A DNA stretch of 64,000 nt from Bradyrhizobium macuxiense (GTDB taxonomy: Bacteria > Pseudomonadota > Alphaproteobacteria > Rhizobiales > Xanthobacteraceae), in NCBI RefSeq assembly GCF_007993935.1, contig NZ_VITY01000004.1:310001-374000 (forward strand), read 5' to 3'. A program made the position numbers and the translations under genes. The notes below the pieces were generated by a model that was given only the letters and a program-made list of their open reading frames with translations, was not told where the DNA came from and searched no databases. Of the stretch, positions 11,853 through 20,132 are shown in pieces. Positions within the stretch are counted from its first letter, which is position 1, and each line of letters opens with the position of its first letter.

Positions 11853-12539
11853 TCACGCTCTGGAATTTCTGGCCGCTTCGGCGGTCTTGTCGTCGTCGGC
11901 CATCCGGTATCGGACCAGCATCTGGCAGCGCGACAGGAACGTCTTGCTCGCTGGGCCCGCGAGCAGCGCAGCATGTATCACATTTGACCGCCCAAGTGCC
12001 AAATCCAATTCTTCCGACGTCAAAACATTGACGACGGCAATTACCGGCGATTCACCACGTTTTTCGCCCCTTTGCCTGACGATCGCGTCCAATTTGCGGA
12101 TTCCGTCCGCTGCGCCGTCGGAAGCGTGGATCAGGGCTGCAGTTTCGTTCCGGTTGAGTGCGTCCTCGACCTTGCCGAAGCCCGCGACGACCTGACCGGC
12201 CTTGGCGGCCATCGCCAGGGCCTCGGTGACGCTGCGCACCAGCAGTGCGTCGGTATCGGCGGGAAGGGTCGGCGCGACACGGACATCGCGCTTGAATCCC
12301 TTGTTAAATTGGTGACGGCGGACCGCTTCCGCAACGCTGCGCCGCGATGCGGAAACCCATAATCCGCGGCCGGGCAGCTTGCGCTTCAGATCCGGGATCA
12401 CCTCGCCCGTGGGCGCGACGACGAACCGGATCAGCTCGTCGATCGGACGCACCTCGCGGCTGACCGCGCACATCCGCGTGGTCGCGGACTTCTGCGTCCG
12501 CGGCCCATCGTCGAGATCGGGGTCAGCCTGAGCGAGCAT
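11853..12539 (-). CDS. ylxR: YlxR/DUF448 RNA-binding protein with L7Ae-like C-terminus
   Basis: 228-residue protein with an N-terminal DUF448/YlxR domain (residues 15-95; family hallmarks TTRMCAVSREVRP and LPGRGLWVS) and a C-terminal half (about 105-200) resembling the L7Ae/L30e fold, a two-domain layout common in alphaproteobacteria. YlxR homologues bind RNA (in Firmicutes, RNase P RNA); the role here is not established. The gene is conserved between nusA and infB. AAGGAG lies 11 bases before the ATG at 12539. The stop is followed by a 108-base gap before infB. Confidence 0.9.
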   Translation of the reverse strand: MLAQADPDLDDGPRTQKSATTRMCAVSREVRPIDELIRFVVAPTGEVIPDLKRKLPGRGLWVSASRRSVAEAVRRHQFNKGFKRDVRVAPTLPADTDALLVRSVTEALAMAAKAGQVVAGFGKVEDALNRNETAALIHASDGAADGIRKLDAIVRQRGEKRGESPVIAVVNVLTSEELDLALGRSNVIHAALLAGPASKTFLSRCQMLVRYRMADDDKTAEAARNSRA

Positions 12540-12554
12540 CCGTGAGCCATCTCC

Positions 12555-14171
12555 TTACGACGCCGCTGTTTCTGCTTCGGCGGCGTCGGCCTCCTCGGCA
12601 GGCTTGGCGAGGTCGGCCTCGGTGATCCAGCCGGCCTTGACGCGGGCCTGCATGATCATGGCCTCGGCCTCGTCGCGCGAGATCTCGATGCCATCGAGGA
12701 ACCCGGCATGCTTGGTCGGCTCGCCGCCTTCCTTGCGCTCGGTCCAGCCGACCAGGTCGTCGGTGGCGCAGCCGGCGAGGTCCTCGACGGTCTTCACGTC
12801 GTTCTCGCCGAGTTTGACCATCATCTTGCCGGTGATGCCGGGGACGTCCTTCATGGCGTCCTCGACGCCGAGTTCCTTGCGCTTGGCCTCCAGTTCGGCC
12901 TCGAGCTGTTCCAGATATTCGCGGGCGCGGGTCTGCAGCTCGGTCGCGGTTTCCTCGTCGAAACCTTCGATGCCGGCGAGTTCCTTGACGTCGACCAGCG
13001 CGAGTTCCTCGACCGAGGTGAAGCCTTCGGAGGCGAGCAGCTGGCCGACCACTTCGTCGACGTTGAGCGCTTCCATGAACACGCGGGTCGAGTTCTCGAA
13101 GTCGGCCTGGCGGCGCTCCGACTCTTCCTGCTCGGTCAGGATGTCGATGTCCCAGCCGGTCAGCTGCGAGGCGAGGCGAACGTTCTGGCCGCGGCGGCCG
13201 ATCGCCAGCGACAGCTGATTGTTGGTGTCGGGAACCACGACCTCGATGCGCTCGCGGTCTTCGTCGATCACGACCTTGGCGACTTCAGCGGGCGCCAGCG
13301 CGTTGACGACGAAGGTCGCGATGTCGGGCGACCACGGAATGATGTCGATCTTCTCGCCCTGCAGCTCGTTCACCACGGCCTGCACGCGCGAGCCGCGCAT
13401 GCCGACGCAGGCGCCGACCGGGTCGACCGAGGAATCGCGCGAGATCACGCCGATCTTGGCGCGCGAACCGGGATCGCGGGCGACCGCCTTGATCTCGACG
13501 ATGCCGTCGTAGATTTCCGGCACTTCCTGCGCGAACAGCTTGGCCATGAACTGCGGATGGGTGCGCGACAGGAAAATCTGCGGACCGCGGGTTTCGCGGC
13601 GGACGTCGAAGATATAGGCGCGGACGCGGTCGCCGTTGCGGAACACTTCGCGCGGCAGCATCTCGTCGCGGCGCACGATCGCCTCGCCACGGCCGAGGTC
13701 GACGATCACGCTGCCATATTCGACGCGCTTGACGATGCCGTTGACGATGTCGCCGATGCGGTCCTTGAATTCCTGGTACTGCCGGTCGCGCTCGGCCTCG
13801 CGCACCTTCTGAACGATCACCTGCTTGGCGGACTGCGCCGCGATGCGGCCATATTCCAGCGGCGGCAGCGTGTCGGCGATGGTGTCGCCGACCTGGGCGC
13901 CCGGATTGGCGCGCTGCGCATCGAACAGCGAAATCTGGTTGGAGGAGTTCTCGACGACGTCGACGACCAGCATGTGGCGCGTCAGTCGCAGCTCACCCTT
14001 TTTGGCGTCGATCTCGGCATGGACGTCGGTCTCGCTGCCGTAGCGGGCGCGTGCGGCCTTGGCGATGGCGTCTTCCATCGCCGCGATCACGATGGAGCGG
14101 TCGATCGACTTTTCGCGCGCAACTGCGTCTGCGATCTGCAGCAGTTCGAGTTTGTTGGCGCTGACTGCCAT
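12555..14171 (-). CDS. nusA: Transcription termination/antitermination factor NusA
   Basis: RNA-polymerase-binding factor that modulates pausing, intrinsic termination and antitermination. 538 residues: N-terminal polymerase-binding domain (1-125), S1 domain (about 140-203), KH1 with the GMRG loop at 257-260, KH2 with the GRRG loop at 325-328, then two helix-hairpin-helix-like acidic repeats (about 365-500) and a terminal acidic Ala/Glu tail. AAGGAG sits eight bases before the ATG at 14171, inside the end of rimP. NusA is known in other bacteria to affect expression of its own operon, which bears on the terminator found in the rimP leader. Confidence 0.98.
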   Translation of the reverse strand: MAVSANKLELLQIADAVAREKSIDRSIVIAAMEDAIAKAARARYGSETDVHAEIDAKKGELRLTRHMLVVDVVENSSNQISLFDAQRANPGAQVGDTIADTLPPLEYGRIAAQSAKQVIVQKVREAERDRQYQEFKDRIGDIVNGIVKRVEYGSVIVDLGRGEAIVRRDEMLPREVFRNGDRVRAYIFDVRRETRGPQIFLSRTHPQFMAKLFAQEVPEIYDGIVEIKAVARDPGSRAKIGVISRDSSVDPVGACVGMRGSRVQAVVNELQGEKIDIIPWSPDIATFVVNALAPAEVAKVVIDEDRERIEVVVPDTNNQLSLAIGRRGQNVRLASQLTGWDIDILTEQEESERRQADFENSTRVFMEALNVDEVVGQLLASEGFTSVEELALVDVKELAGIEGFDEETATELQTRAREYLEQLEAELEAKRKELGVEDAMKDVPGITGKMMVKLGENDVKTVEDLAGCATDDLVGWTERKEGGEPTKHAGFLDGIEISRDEAEAMIMQARVKAGWITEADLAKPAEEADAAEAETAAS

Positions 14172-14174
14172 GGC

Positions 14175-14960
14175 TTAGTCTCCTTCGAATGGATCGATCT
14201 CGCCACGGCGCGCGCGCTCGGCGGCCAGGCGGTGCTTTTTCGTGTTGGTCGGGGCCGGCTTCTTGCCGGGCTTGTGACCAGTATGATCGGGCTTGGGTTT
14301 CGGCTTCTGGCTCTTCGCCGGATCGCTCTTCTTGGCGTGGGCCGGCTGCGGCGGCGCGAGGCCGAGCTCGCGGCGCAGCTCGCGCTCGGCGGCCTTGCCG
14401 CGGCGCATCGATTCCTCGATCAGCTCATCGGTCAGCACCAGCCGCGCGTCCGAGATGTCTTCCATCACCAGCAGAACTTCGGCGTCCTCGGTGGGACGCG
14501 GATCGTCGCGCTTGACGCGCACCGCATTGCCCTCGACGCCGGCGAGCAGGCCGCGGAACCGCTTGCGGCCCTGATGCGGCACCGCCATCTCGATCTTCAC
14601 GAGATGCCCGGTGTAGCGCTCGAAGTCGGAGCGGCGCACCAGCGGGCGGTCGATGCCGGGCGACGAAATTTCCAGCCGGTAGGCGCGCTCGATCGGGTCG
14701 GCGACATCGAGCACCGGCGACAGCGCGCGCGAGATCGCCTCGCAATCCTCCAGCTGCATCGAGCCGTCGGGGCGTTCCGCCATGATCTGCACGGTGCAGC
14801 CGGCATCGCCCGAAACCTTGATGCGCACCAGGCGATAGCCCATGCCCTGCAGCACCGGCACCGCGACTGCGGCGACGCGGGCCGCGACCCCGGGCTCGAC
14901 GACGAGCCTCGGCTCGGCGAGCAGTTCGGTGTCCACGGACGTGGCGGTCGGGTCGGTCAT
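14175..14960 (-). CDS. rimP: Ribosome maturation factor RimP
   Basis: Assists 30S subunit assembly. With the ATG at 14960 the protein has 261 residues: an N-terminal alpha/beta domain ([17 protein letters not shown]), the conserved [19 protein letters not shown] block in the middle and an Sm-like C-terminal domain. A Lys/Pro-rich extension of about 60 residues then follows, typical of Bradyrhizobiaceae. No good ribosome-binding site precedes the ATG; an upstream in-frame TTG or CTG cannot be excluded. It is the first gene of the minus-strand operon and lies behind a leader of about 185 bases that contains a strong terminator hairpin. Confidence 0.94.
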   Translation of the reverse strand: MTDPTATSVDTELLAEPRLVVEPGVAARVAAVAVPVLQGMGYRLVRIKVSGDAGCTVQIMAERPDGSMQLEDCEAISRALSPVLDVADPIERAYRLEISSPGIDRPLVRRSDFERYTGHLVKIEMAVPHQGRKRFRGLLAGVEGNAVRVKRDDPRPTEDAEVLLVMEDISDARLVLTDELIEESMRRGKAAERELRRELGLAPPQPAHAKKSDPAKSQKPKPKPDHTGHKPGKKPAPTNTKKHRLAAERARRGEIDPFEGD

Positions 14961-15085
14961 ATCGAGTGTCAAAGGCTGTCTAAGGTCTAGAGGCTGATGA
15001 GGTCTGTTGTGTTGTTCAGGTGGCCTTAAGGGGCCGCTAACGCTACCCAAACTGGATCCGGCCTCGCCGGGTCCCGTCAGGTAAT

Positions 15086-15116
15086 AAAAAAGAGCGGGTC
15101 CCGGGGGGCCCACTCT
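15086..15116 (-). terminator. Intrinsic terminator in the rimP leader (candidate attenuator)
   Basis: On the minus strand the sequence forms an 11-bp stem (one G-U pair, one bulged A) with a CCC loop between 15116 and 15091, followed directly by a run of at least five U. It lies about 30 bases after the predicted transcription start and about 125 bases before the rimP start codon, so it would end transcripts before any operon gene. No other minus-strand gene lies upstream that it could serve. Confidence 0.7.
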
Positions 15117-15117
15117 C

Positions 15118-15141
15118 CTACGCGATCGTATGAGATACCAT
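15118..15141 (-). other. Seven-codon leader ORF candidate before the rimP attenuator
   Basis: ATG at 15141 to TAG at 15118 encodes M-V-S-H-T-I-A. The ATG falls about five bases after the predicted transcription start, so it would be almost leaderless, and the stop codon abuts the terminator stem. Translation is unproven; there is no ribosome-binding site and no run of a single amino acid. Confidence 0.25.
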
Positions 15142-15152
15142 AAGTTGCGCTG

Positions 15153-15181
15153 GATATAGCCCTTTTGCCGGGGTCCGGCAA
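15153..15181 (-). promoter_or_regulatory. Predicted sigma-70-type promoter of the rimP-nusA-infB operon
   Basis: On the minus strand: -35 TTGCCG (15181-15176), exactly 17 bases, -10 TATATC (15158-15153). The start of transcription is expected near 15146. This is the best promoter match in the 346-base gap between rimP and the divergent DUF2336 gene. Confidence 0.55.
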
Positions 15182-15306
15182 GGCCTCCTGTCCCGGCGGA
15201 AGGCGATTTTGCCGCTTCACGGGTGCAGGTTTGACCTAACCCTCCGTTTACGAACGGGGCCATAGATTGCCGAAAATCGGCAGAAGTCGCCGGTTGGACA
15301 AGGCTC

Positions 15307-16377
15307 ATGACGACAGCCCCCGCGCTGATCCCGGAACTCGACGACATCGTTCGACGCGGCGACCCCAAGCGCCGCGCCGAGGCCGCACGGCGGCTCGGCG
15401 AGCTGTTCCTGCAGGGCGCCGCGAGCTTTCGCCCCGACCATATCGACCTGTTCGACGGGGTGCTGACCAGCCTGGTGCCGCATGCCGAGCTTGCGGCGCG
15501 GATCGATCTCGCCGAACGGCTGGCGCTGCTCGCCAACGCGCCGCGCCATCTGATCGGGCAACTCGCCCGCGAGGACGAGGTCGCGATCGCGGGGCCGGTG
15601 CTGCGCAAATCGCCGGTGATTGACGAAAAGGTGCTGGTCGAGATCGCCAATGCCAAGGGTCAGGGCCATCTGCTGGCAATGGCCGAGCGGTCCAAGCTTT
15701 CGACCGCGCTGACCGACGTCATCGTCCGCCGCGGCGATCGCGATGTCATCCGATGTGCGGCCGGCAATGAAGGGGCCGCGTTCTCGGACGCATCCTTCAC
15801 GACGCTGGTGCGGCGCGCCGGCCAGGACGGTGTGCTGACGCTGCGGATCGGACGTCGCGACGATCTTCCGCCGGCGCATTTGAAGAACCTGCTGGCCGGT
15901 TCGATCGACGTGATCCGCCGCCGCTTGCAAGTCGTCGCCAAGCCGGAGCGGCAGGCCGAGATCAAACTGGCGATGAGCGAGATCGAGGGCGTCGTCGCGC
16001 AGGTCGAGGGCCGCGATTTCGCCGCCGCGCAGCGCGCGATCCTGGCGCTGCATCGCGCCGGCGAGTTGAACGAGGCCGCGGTGGCAGGCTTCGCAAAGGC
16101 CTTCAAATATGAGGAATGCGTCGCGGCAATCGCCGCGATGACCAGCGTGAAGATCGTCACGCTCGATCGCCTGATCTCCGGCGATCGCTACGACCCGATC
16201 CTGATCGCCAGCAAGACGATCGGCTTCGAATGGCCGACCGTGCGCGCCCTGATCCTGATGCGGCTCGGGCCGAACCGCGTGCCGTCGCCGGCCGATATCG
16301 AAGGCGCGCGGGTGAACTTCACGCGCCTGATGCCGTCGACTGCGCAGCGCGTCGTGGATTTCTGGAAGTCGCGGTAG
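15307..16377 (+). CDS. DUF2336 domain-containing protein
   Basis: 356-residue soluble protein rich in short helices, matching the alphaproteobacterial DUF2336 family (HEAT-like helical repeats, about residues 10-300). No catalytic motif or signal peptide is visible, and the function is not established. It is divergent from rimP and starts with ATG at 15307. The gene stands alone: a repeat element lies in the gap to the next gene. The family assignment rests on the repeated helical pattern and segments such as [16 protein letters not shown] near the N-terminus. Confidence 0.75.
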   Translation: MTTAPALIPELDDIVRRGDPKRRAEAARRLGELFLQGAASFRPDHIDLFDGVLTSLVPHAELAARIDLAERLALLANAPRHLIGQLAREDEVAIAGPVLRKSPVIDEKVLVEIANAKGQGHLLAMAERSKLSTALTDVIVRRGDRDVIRCAAGNEGAAFSDASFTTLVRRAGQDGVLTLRIGRRDDLPPAHLKNLLAGSIDVIRRRLQVVAKPERQAEIKLAMSEIEGVVAQVEGRDFAAAQRAILALHRAGELNEAAVAGFAKAFKYEECVAAIAAMTSVKIVTLDRLISGDRYDPILIASKTIGFEWPTVRALILMRLGPNRVPSPADIEGARVNFTRLMPSTAQRVVDFWKSR

Positions 16378-16418
16378 TTGAAGCGCCTAACGCCACCATC
16401 GGCGACGAACTCTCTCCC

Positions 16419-16496
16419 CGTCATTGCGAGGAGCGAAGCGACGAAGCAATCCATATCTCCGATGAGGAAGCATGGATTGCTTCGCTCGCAATGACG
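16419..16496. repeat. Palindromic intergenic repeat, family B copy 1
   Basis: Begins CGTCATTGCGAGGAGCGAAG and ends with the inverted arm GCTTCGCTCGCAATGACG; the arms also contain GAAGCAATCCAT / ATGGATTGCTTC. The second, more degenerate copy is at 51752-51837. Confidence 0.85.
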
Positions 16497-16595
16497 AGGT
16501 GTGAGGCCGCCGCGTATAAAAACGGCTTCCCCAAAATTGCATCGGCCAGCTATGCTTTCCGCAAGGCGCGACACAGCGCCAACGGGGAGATCGCC

Positions 16596-17435
16596 ATGCT
16601 GACGGACGCCGACATCCAATCGCACGCCGAGCGGATCCGCGACGACGGATACACCGTGATCGAGCGCGCCGCCTCGCCCGACCTGGTAGAGGGATTGAAG
16701 GCGGCGGTCGAGCGGATCGAGCGCGAGCACAATCTCGGCCTTGCCCGGACATCGTTCGAAGGCTTCAAGACGCTGCGCATCAACAACCTCCTGACCTATG
16801 ATGAGCTGTTCTGGGAGGTGCCGCTGCATGGCAACGTGTTGCCGGTTGTCGAGTGTGTGCTCGACAAGGAATGCCTGCTGTCGTCGTTCTGCTCGCTGGT
16901 GCTTGGCCCCGGCCAGGAGGCGCAGCCGATCCATGAAGACACCCAATTGATCCCGCTGCCGCGGCCGCACATCCCGATCACCATCAATGCGATCTGGGCG
17001 CTGTCCGATTTCCGCGACGACAACGGCGCGACGCGGATCATCCCGCGTAGCCACAAATTCTCTTCGTCGCCGGAATACGGCAAGGACTACGACGCGGTCA
17101 CCGCGACCATGCCGGCGGGCAGCGTGATGCTGTTCGACAGCGCGCTGTGGCATGGTGGCGGCGCCAACTCCAGCGATGCGCGGCGCTTCGCGTTCTCCTG
17201 CGCCTATTGCTGGGGCTGGATGCGGCAGCAGGAAAACCTGCAGCTCGGCATTCCGCGCGAGACCGTGGCGCGCTTTCCGCGCCGCTTGCAGGAATTGTGC
17301 GGATACAGCGTTTACAAGGGCCAGTTCGGCCACATCGACAATCACGATCCGATCGAGCTACTCGGCCGCGAGCGCGGCAAGCGCATGGTGTGGGAGGCGA
17401 CCGATGTCAGGAAGGCGCGGATGGCGGGGCAGTAG
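16596..17435 (+). CDS. PhyH-type Fe(II)/2-oxoglutarate dioxygenase family protein
   Basis: 279-residue member of the phytanoyl-CoA dioxygenase family of non-haem iron oxygenases. The iron triad is visible as His113-x-Asp115 (PIHEDTQLIP) and the distal His186 (SALWHGGGAN), and Arg196/Arg197 ten residues further on may bind 2-oxoglutarate. The ATG at 16596 is preceded by GGGGAGA at a good distance; the frame is open further upstream but runs into the preceding gene. The substrate is unknown, since the family covers fatty acyl-CoAs, ectoine and many secondary metabolites. No pathway partner adjoins it. Confidence 0.85.
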   Translation: MLTDADIQSHAERIRDDGYTVIERAASPDLVEGLKAAVERIEREHNLGLARTSFEGFKTLRINNLLTYDELFWEVPLHGNVLPVVECVLDKECLLSSFCSLVLGPGQEAQPIHEDTQLIPLPRPHIPITINAIWALSDFRDDNGATRIIPRSHKFSSSPEYGKDYDAVTATMPAGSVMLFDSALWHGGGANSSDARRFAFSCAYCWGWMRQQENLQLGIPRETVARFPRRLQELCGYSVYKGQFGHIDNHDPIELLGRERGKRMVWEATDVRKARMAGQ

Positions 17436-17485
17436 TCCCTCGTCATTCCGGGGCTCGCGATTTCGTCGCGCCCCGGAATGACAGA

Positions 17486-18226
17486 CTACGGCAACCGCCT
17501 GAACCTCAAATACGCCGCCTTGCGCCCTTCTCGCTCGGCCTTGGCGCCGTAGCGCGTCATCGTGTAGTTCGGCCACGGCTTGAGCCAGTCGATCGCGCGC
17601 TCGGCGAGCCAGGCGAAGTCGGGCGAGCGCATCAGGTGCGCCAGCGTCCAGGCGCAATAATCGTCGATGTCGCTGACGAAGCGGAATTCGCCGCCGGGCG
17701 GCAGCAGCCGCGTCATCGCGGCGACCGTTGCATCCTGCACGAAGCGCCGCTTCCAGTGCCGCCGCTTCGGCCAGGGATCGGGATGGATCAGGTCGATGCG
17801 CGTGAGCGAGCGCGCCGGCGCCCAGGCCAATAGCTCGGCGGCGTCGCCGGCGAACAGGCGGATGTTGCCGATATTCAGCGCCTCGATCTGGGTCAGGATC
17901 TTCGCCATCCCGTTGACGTAGGGCTCGCAGCCGATGAAGCCCGTGTTCGGAAACGCATGGGCTTCCGCGATCAGATGCTCGCCGCCGCCGAAGCCGATCT
18001 CGAGCCTGACATTCCCGGTGCCGTCATCGAACAATTCGGTCAGCGCCGCGGGCGCCGGCAGCGCGATGTCGATCGAAAGATGCGGCAGCAGATTGTCGAT
18101 CAGGTCGGCCTGGTGCGAACGCAGTTTGTGGCCCTTGCGCCGCCCGAAGAACGAGCCGCGCGAATGGGCCATCGCGCCGTCCTCTGGGGAATCGCGATCG
18201 CTGGTGTCGTTCGGAGCCGGCGTCAT
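17486..18226 (-). CDS. trmB: tRNA (guanine-N7-)-methyltransferase
   Basis: SAM-dependent enzyme that makes m7G46 in the tRNA variable loop. 246 residues with SAM motif I as LEIGFGGGEH (about residues 75-84), GCEPYVNG, and the TrmB hallmark HPDPWPKRRHWKRRF. The N-terminal 20 or so residues before MAHSRGSFFGRR are poorly conserved in type, so a downstream ATG at 18172 is possible; the longer form overlaps the upstream peptidase stop by four bases (ATGA), which supports it. In many Rhizobiales trmB sits next to metK, lnt and a XRE regulator. Confidence 0.94.
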   Translation of the reverse strand: MTPAPNDTSDRDSPEDGAMAHSRGSFFGRRKGHKLRSHQADLIDNLLPHLSIDIALPAPAALTELFDDGTGNVRLEIGFGGGEHLIAEAHAFPNTGFIGCEPYVNGMAKILTQIEALNIGNIRLFAGDAAELLAWAPARSLTRIDLIHPDPWPKRRHWKRRFVQDATVAAMTRLLPPGGEFRFVSDIDDYCAWTLAHLMRSPDFAWLAERAIDWLKPWPNYTMTRYGAKAEREGRKAAYLRFRRLP

Positions 18227-19380
18227 CGTAGCGTCTGATAGAGCCGGTAGAGCAGGCGCGCGCGCGGCTCGAGCGAGGAGATGTAGAGCTGCTCGTAATG
18301 AGTATGCGCGCCCTTGCCGTCGACGCCGAGGCCGTCGAGCGTTGCAGTATGCGGCGCGGTGAAATTGCCGTCGGAGCCGCCGCCGGTGAACACATCGAGC
18401 AGCTCGAAGCCGAGTTCGGTGGCAAGCTCCCGGGCGTGCTCGTAGAGCGCGGCGCCGGCATTGCTCTTCTCATAGGGCGGGCGGTTCAATTCCCCTGAAA
18501 CCTTCACGCTGACGCCCCCGGTGCGCGAGGTGATGCCGAGGATCTTCGGCACCAGCTCGTCGGCGTCGGCCATGGTCGGCACCCGCATGTCGACTTCCGC
18601 ATAGGCCTCTTCGGCGATCACGTTCGGCTTGGTGCCGCCGCGGACCACGCCGACATTGACGGTGACGCCGCGCTTGAGGTCGTTCATCGCCTCCAGCGTC
18701 TGGATCACATTGCCGAGCTCCCGGATCGCGCTGCGGCCATCCTCGGGGCGCGTGCCGGCATGCGCGGGCGCGCCCTTGATGAACACGTCGAACCGCGCGA
18801 CGCCCTTGCGCCCGGTAACGATCTTGCCGCCGTCGCGCGCCGGCTCGGTCACCAGCACGTATTTGGCCTTGCGTCCCTCGGCCTCGATCAGCGCGCGCGA
18901 GGTCGGGCTGCCGATCTCCTCGTCCGAGACGTAGAGCTGGGTGATGCCGAGCGGCGGGCGCGCATCATCGGCGCAGATCTGCCTGAACGCGTGATAGGCG
19001 AGATAGGCGCCGCCCTTCATGTCGTAGATGCCCGGACCGAACGCGCTGTCGCCTTCGATCTTGAATGGTAACCGTTCGATGAATCCCATCGGATGAACTG
19101 TGTCGAGATGGCTCAACACCAGAATGCCCGGGGCGTCCTGCCCCCAGGACGAGCGCGTGACCAAATGATCGCCGCAGCCGTCGCGTCCCGCAACGCGATC
19201 GACGGTGGCCGGCAGATCGCGATAGCCGGACGCGACGAGGTCAGCCAGTCTGTTGACCTGGTCCGGCCGCTCGGTCGGCGATTCGATCTCGACCCAGCGG
19301 CGAATGCCGTCGAGGATATCAGCGGTTTCGAACGGGTTGCTGGACATGCTGTTGTCGTCGCTCAGGAATTGCGTTGTCAT
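18223..19380 (-). CDS. M20 family metallopeptidase (glutamate carboxypeptidase-like)
   Basis: Zinc-dependent amidohydrolase/peptidase of the M20 (CPG2-like) clan. The zinc ligands and general base are recognisable in LVLSHLDTVH, GPGIYDMKGG (bridging Asp), SDEEIGS (Glu pair) and a C-terminal His in DGKGAHTHYE; the dimerisation domain is inserted in the middle (about residues 195-300). 385 residues, normal. The start is an ATG at 19380 or, slightly shorter, at 19347. No signal peptide. The substrate is probably an acylated or glutamylated amino acid, but this is inference. Its stop overlaps the trmB start. Confidence 0.88.
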   Translation of the reverse strand: MTTQFLSDDNSMSSNPFETADILDGIRRWVEIESPTERPDQVNRLADLVASGYRDLPATVDRVAGRDGCGDHLVTRSSWGQDAPGILVLSHLDTVHPMGFIERLPFKIEGDSAFGPGIYDMKGGAYLAYHAFRQICADDARPPLGITQLYVSDEEIGSPTSRALIEAEGRKAKYVLVTEPARDGGKIVTGRKGVARFDVFIKGAPAHAGTRPEDGRSAIRELGNVIQTLEAMNDLKRGVTVNVGVVRGGTKPNVIAEEAYAEVDMRVPTMADADELVPKILGITSRTGGVSVKVSGELNRPPYEKSNAGAALYEHARELATELGFELLDVFTGGGSDGNFTAPHTATLDGLGVDGKGAHTHYEQLYISSLEPRARLLYRLYQTLR

Positions 19381-19453
19381 TCAGCGCACGCCTTAACGTA
19401 CGCCGGAATGACATATTCCAGATTTGACGATCTCTCAAACGGATAAGGCTGGA

Positions 19454-19870
19454 TCAGACCTGTTCGGCCGCCTCGCGCGCCGCGATCTGCTCGACCAGTT
19501 CGACGATGCTGCGGCGAAGCTTGGCGTCCGCGATCCGCGTGAACGCACGGGTCAGGGCCAGGCCTTCGGCGGTTGCCAGAAAGTCGGACACATAGGCCGG
19601 CGAGGAGCCCTCGCTGAAGCCGTCGGCGGTCTTGACGCCGCTCGGGCCGCCGTCGAACAGGAAAGAGACCGGCACCTGCAGAATCTCGGAGATCTGCTGC
19701 AGCCGGCTCGCGCCGACACGGTTGGTGCCCTTCTCGTATTTCTGCACCTGCTGGAACGTCAGGCCTAACGCCTCGCCCAGTTTTTCCTGGCTCATGCCGA
19801 GCATGATGCGTCGCATTCGGACGCGGCTGCCGACATATTTGTCAACAGGATTGGGCGCTTTGGTGGACAT
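19454..19870 (-). CDS. XRE family transcriptional regulator
   Basis: 138-residue DNA-binding protein with an N-terminal Cro/CI-type helix-turn-helix (about residues 16-72: RRIMLGMSQEKLGEALG, then TFQQVQKYEKGTNR). The C-terminal extension of about 65 residues is helical and ends Glu/Ala rich. The ATG at 19870 is preceded by AGGAG eight bases away; a TTG two codons upstream is less likely. This regulator is widely kept in Rhizobiales next to lnt; its targets are not known to me. It is transcribed in the same direction as lnt upstream but after a 256-base gap, so it may have its own promoter. Confidence 0.88.
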   Translation of the reverse strand: MSTKAPNPVDKYVGSRVRMRRIMLGMSQEKLGEALGLTFQQVQKYEKGTNRVGASRLQQISEILQVPVSFLFDGGPSGVKTADGFSEGSSPAYVSDFLATAEGLALTRAFTRIADAKLRRSIVELVEQIAAREAAEQV

Positions 19871-20132
19871 CTCCAACTCTCCTAAGGGATTGCGCGCCCG
19901 GGGGGTGAGGCAAGTTGGACGTGGAGTATGCCTCAGGCGCCGGTGCCGTCAAATCCTGCAAGGAGGATCGGGACGAAATGCGGACAATTTGCGCAAAGGG
20001 GCTGACTTGGCTTGTGATTTCGCGTGGACCCGTACAATGCGAAGTGCACGGTCGATCTGTCAACTGGTGGAATCGCGCTGAGGTAAATTTCGACGTTTTT
20101 TCGGGTTCGGCGACAACCGGCGATATGCAGGA

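Noticed and set aside
11811..11868. Degenerate resemblance to the AGCATGATCCGG repeat between infB and ylxR
   Set aside because: Only the first dozen bases match; the rest overlaps the ylxR 3' end and lacks the second arm.
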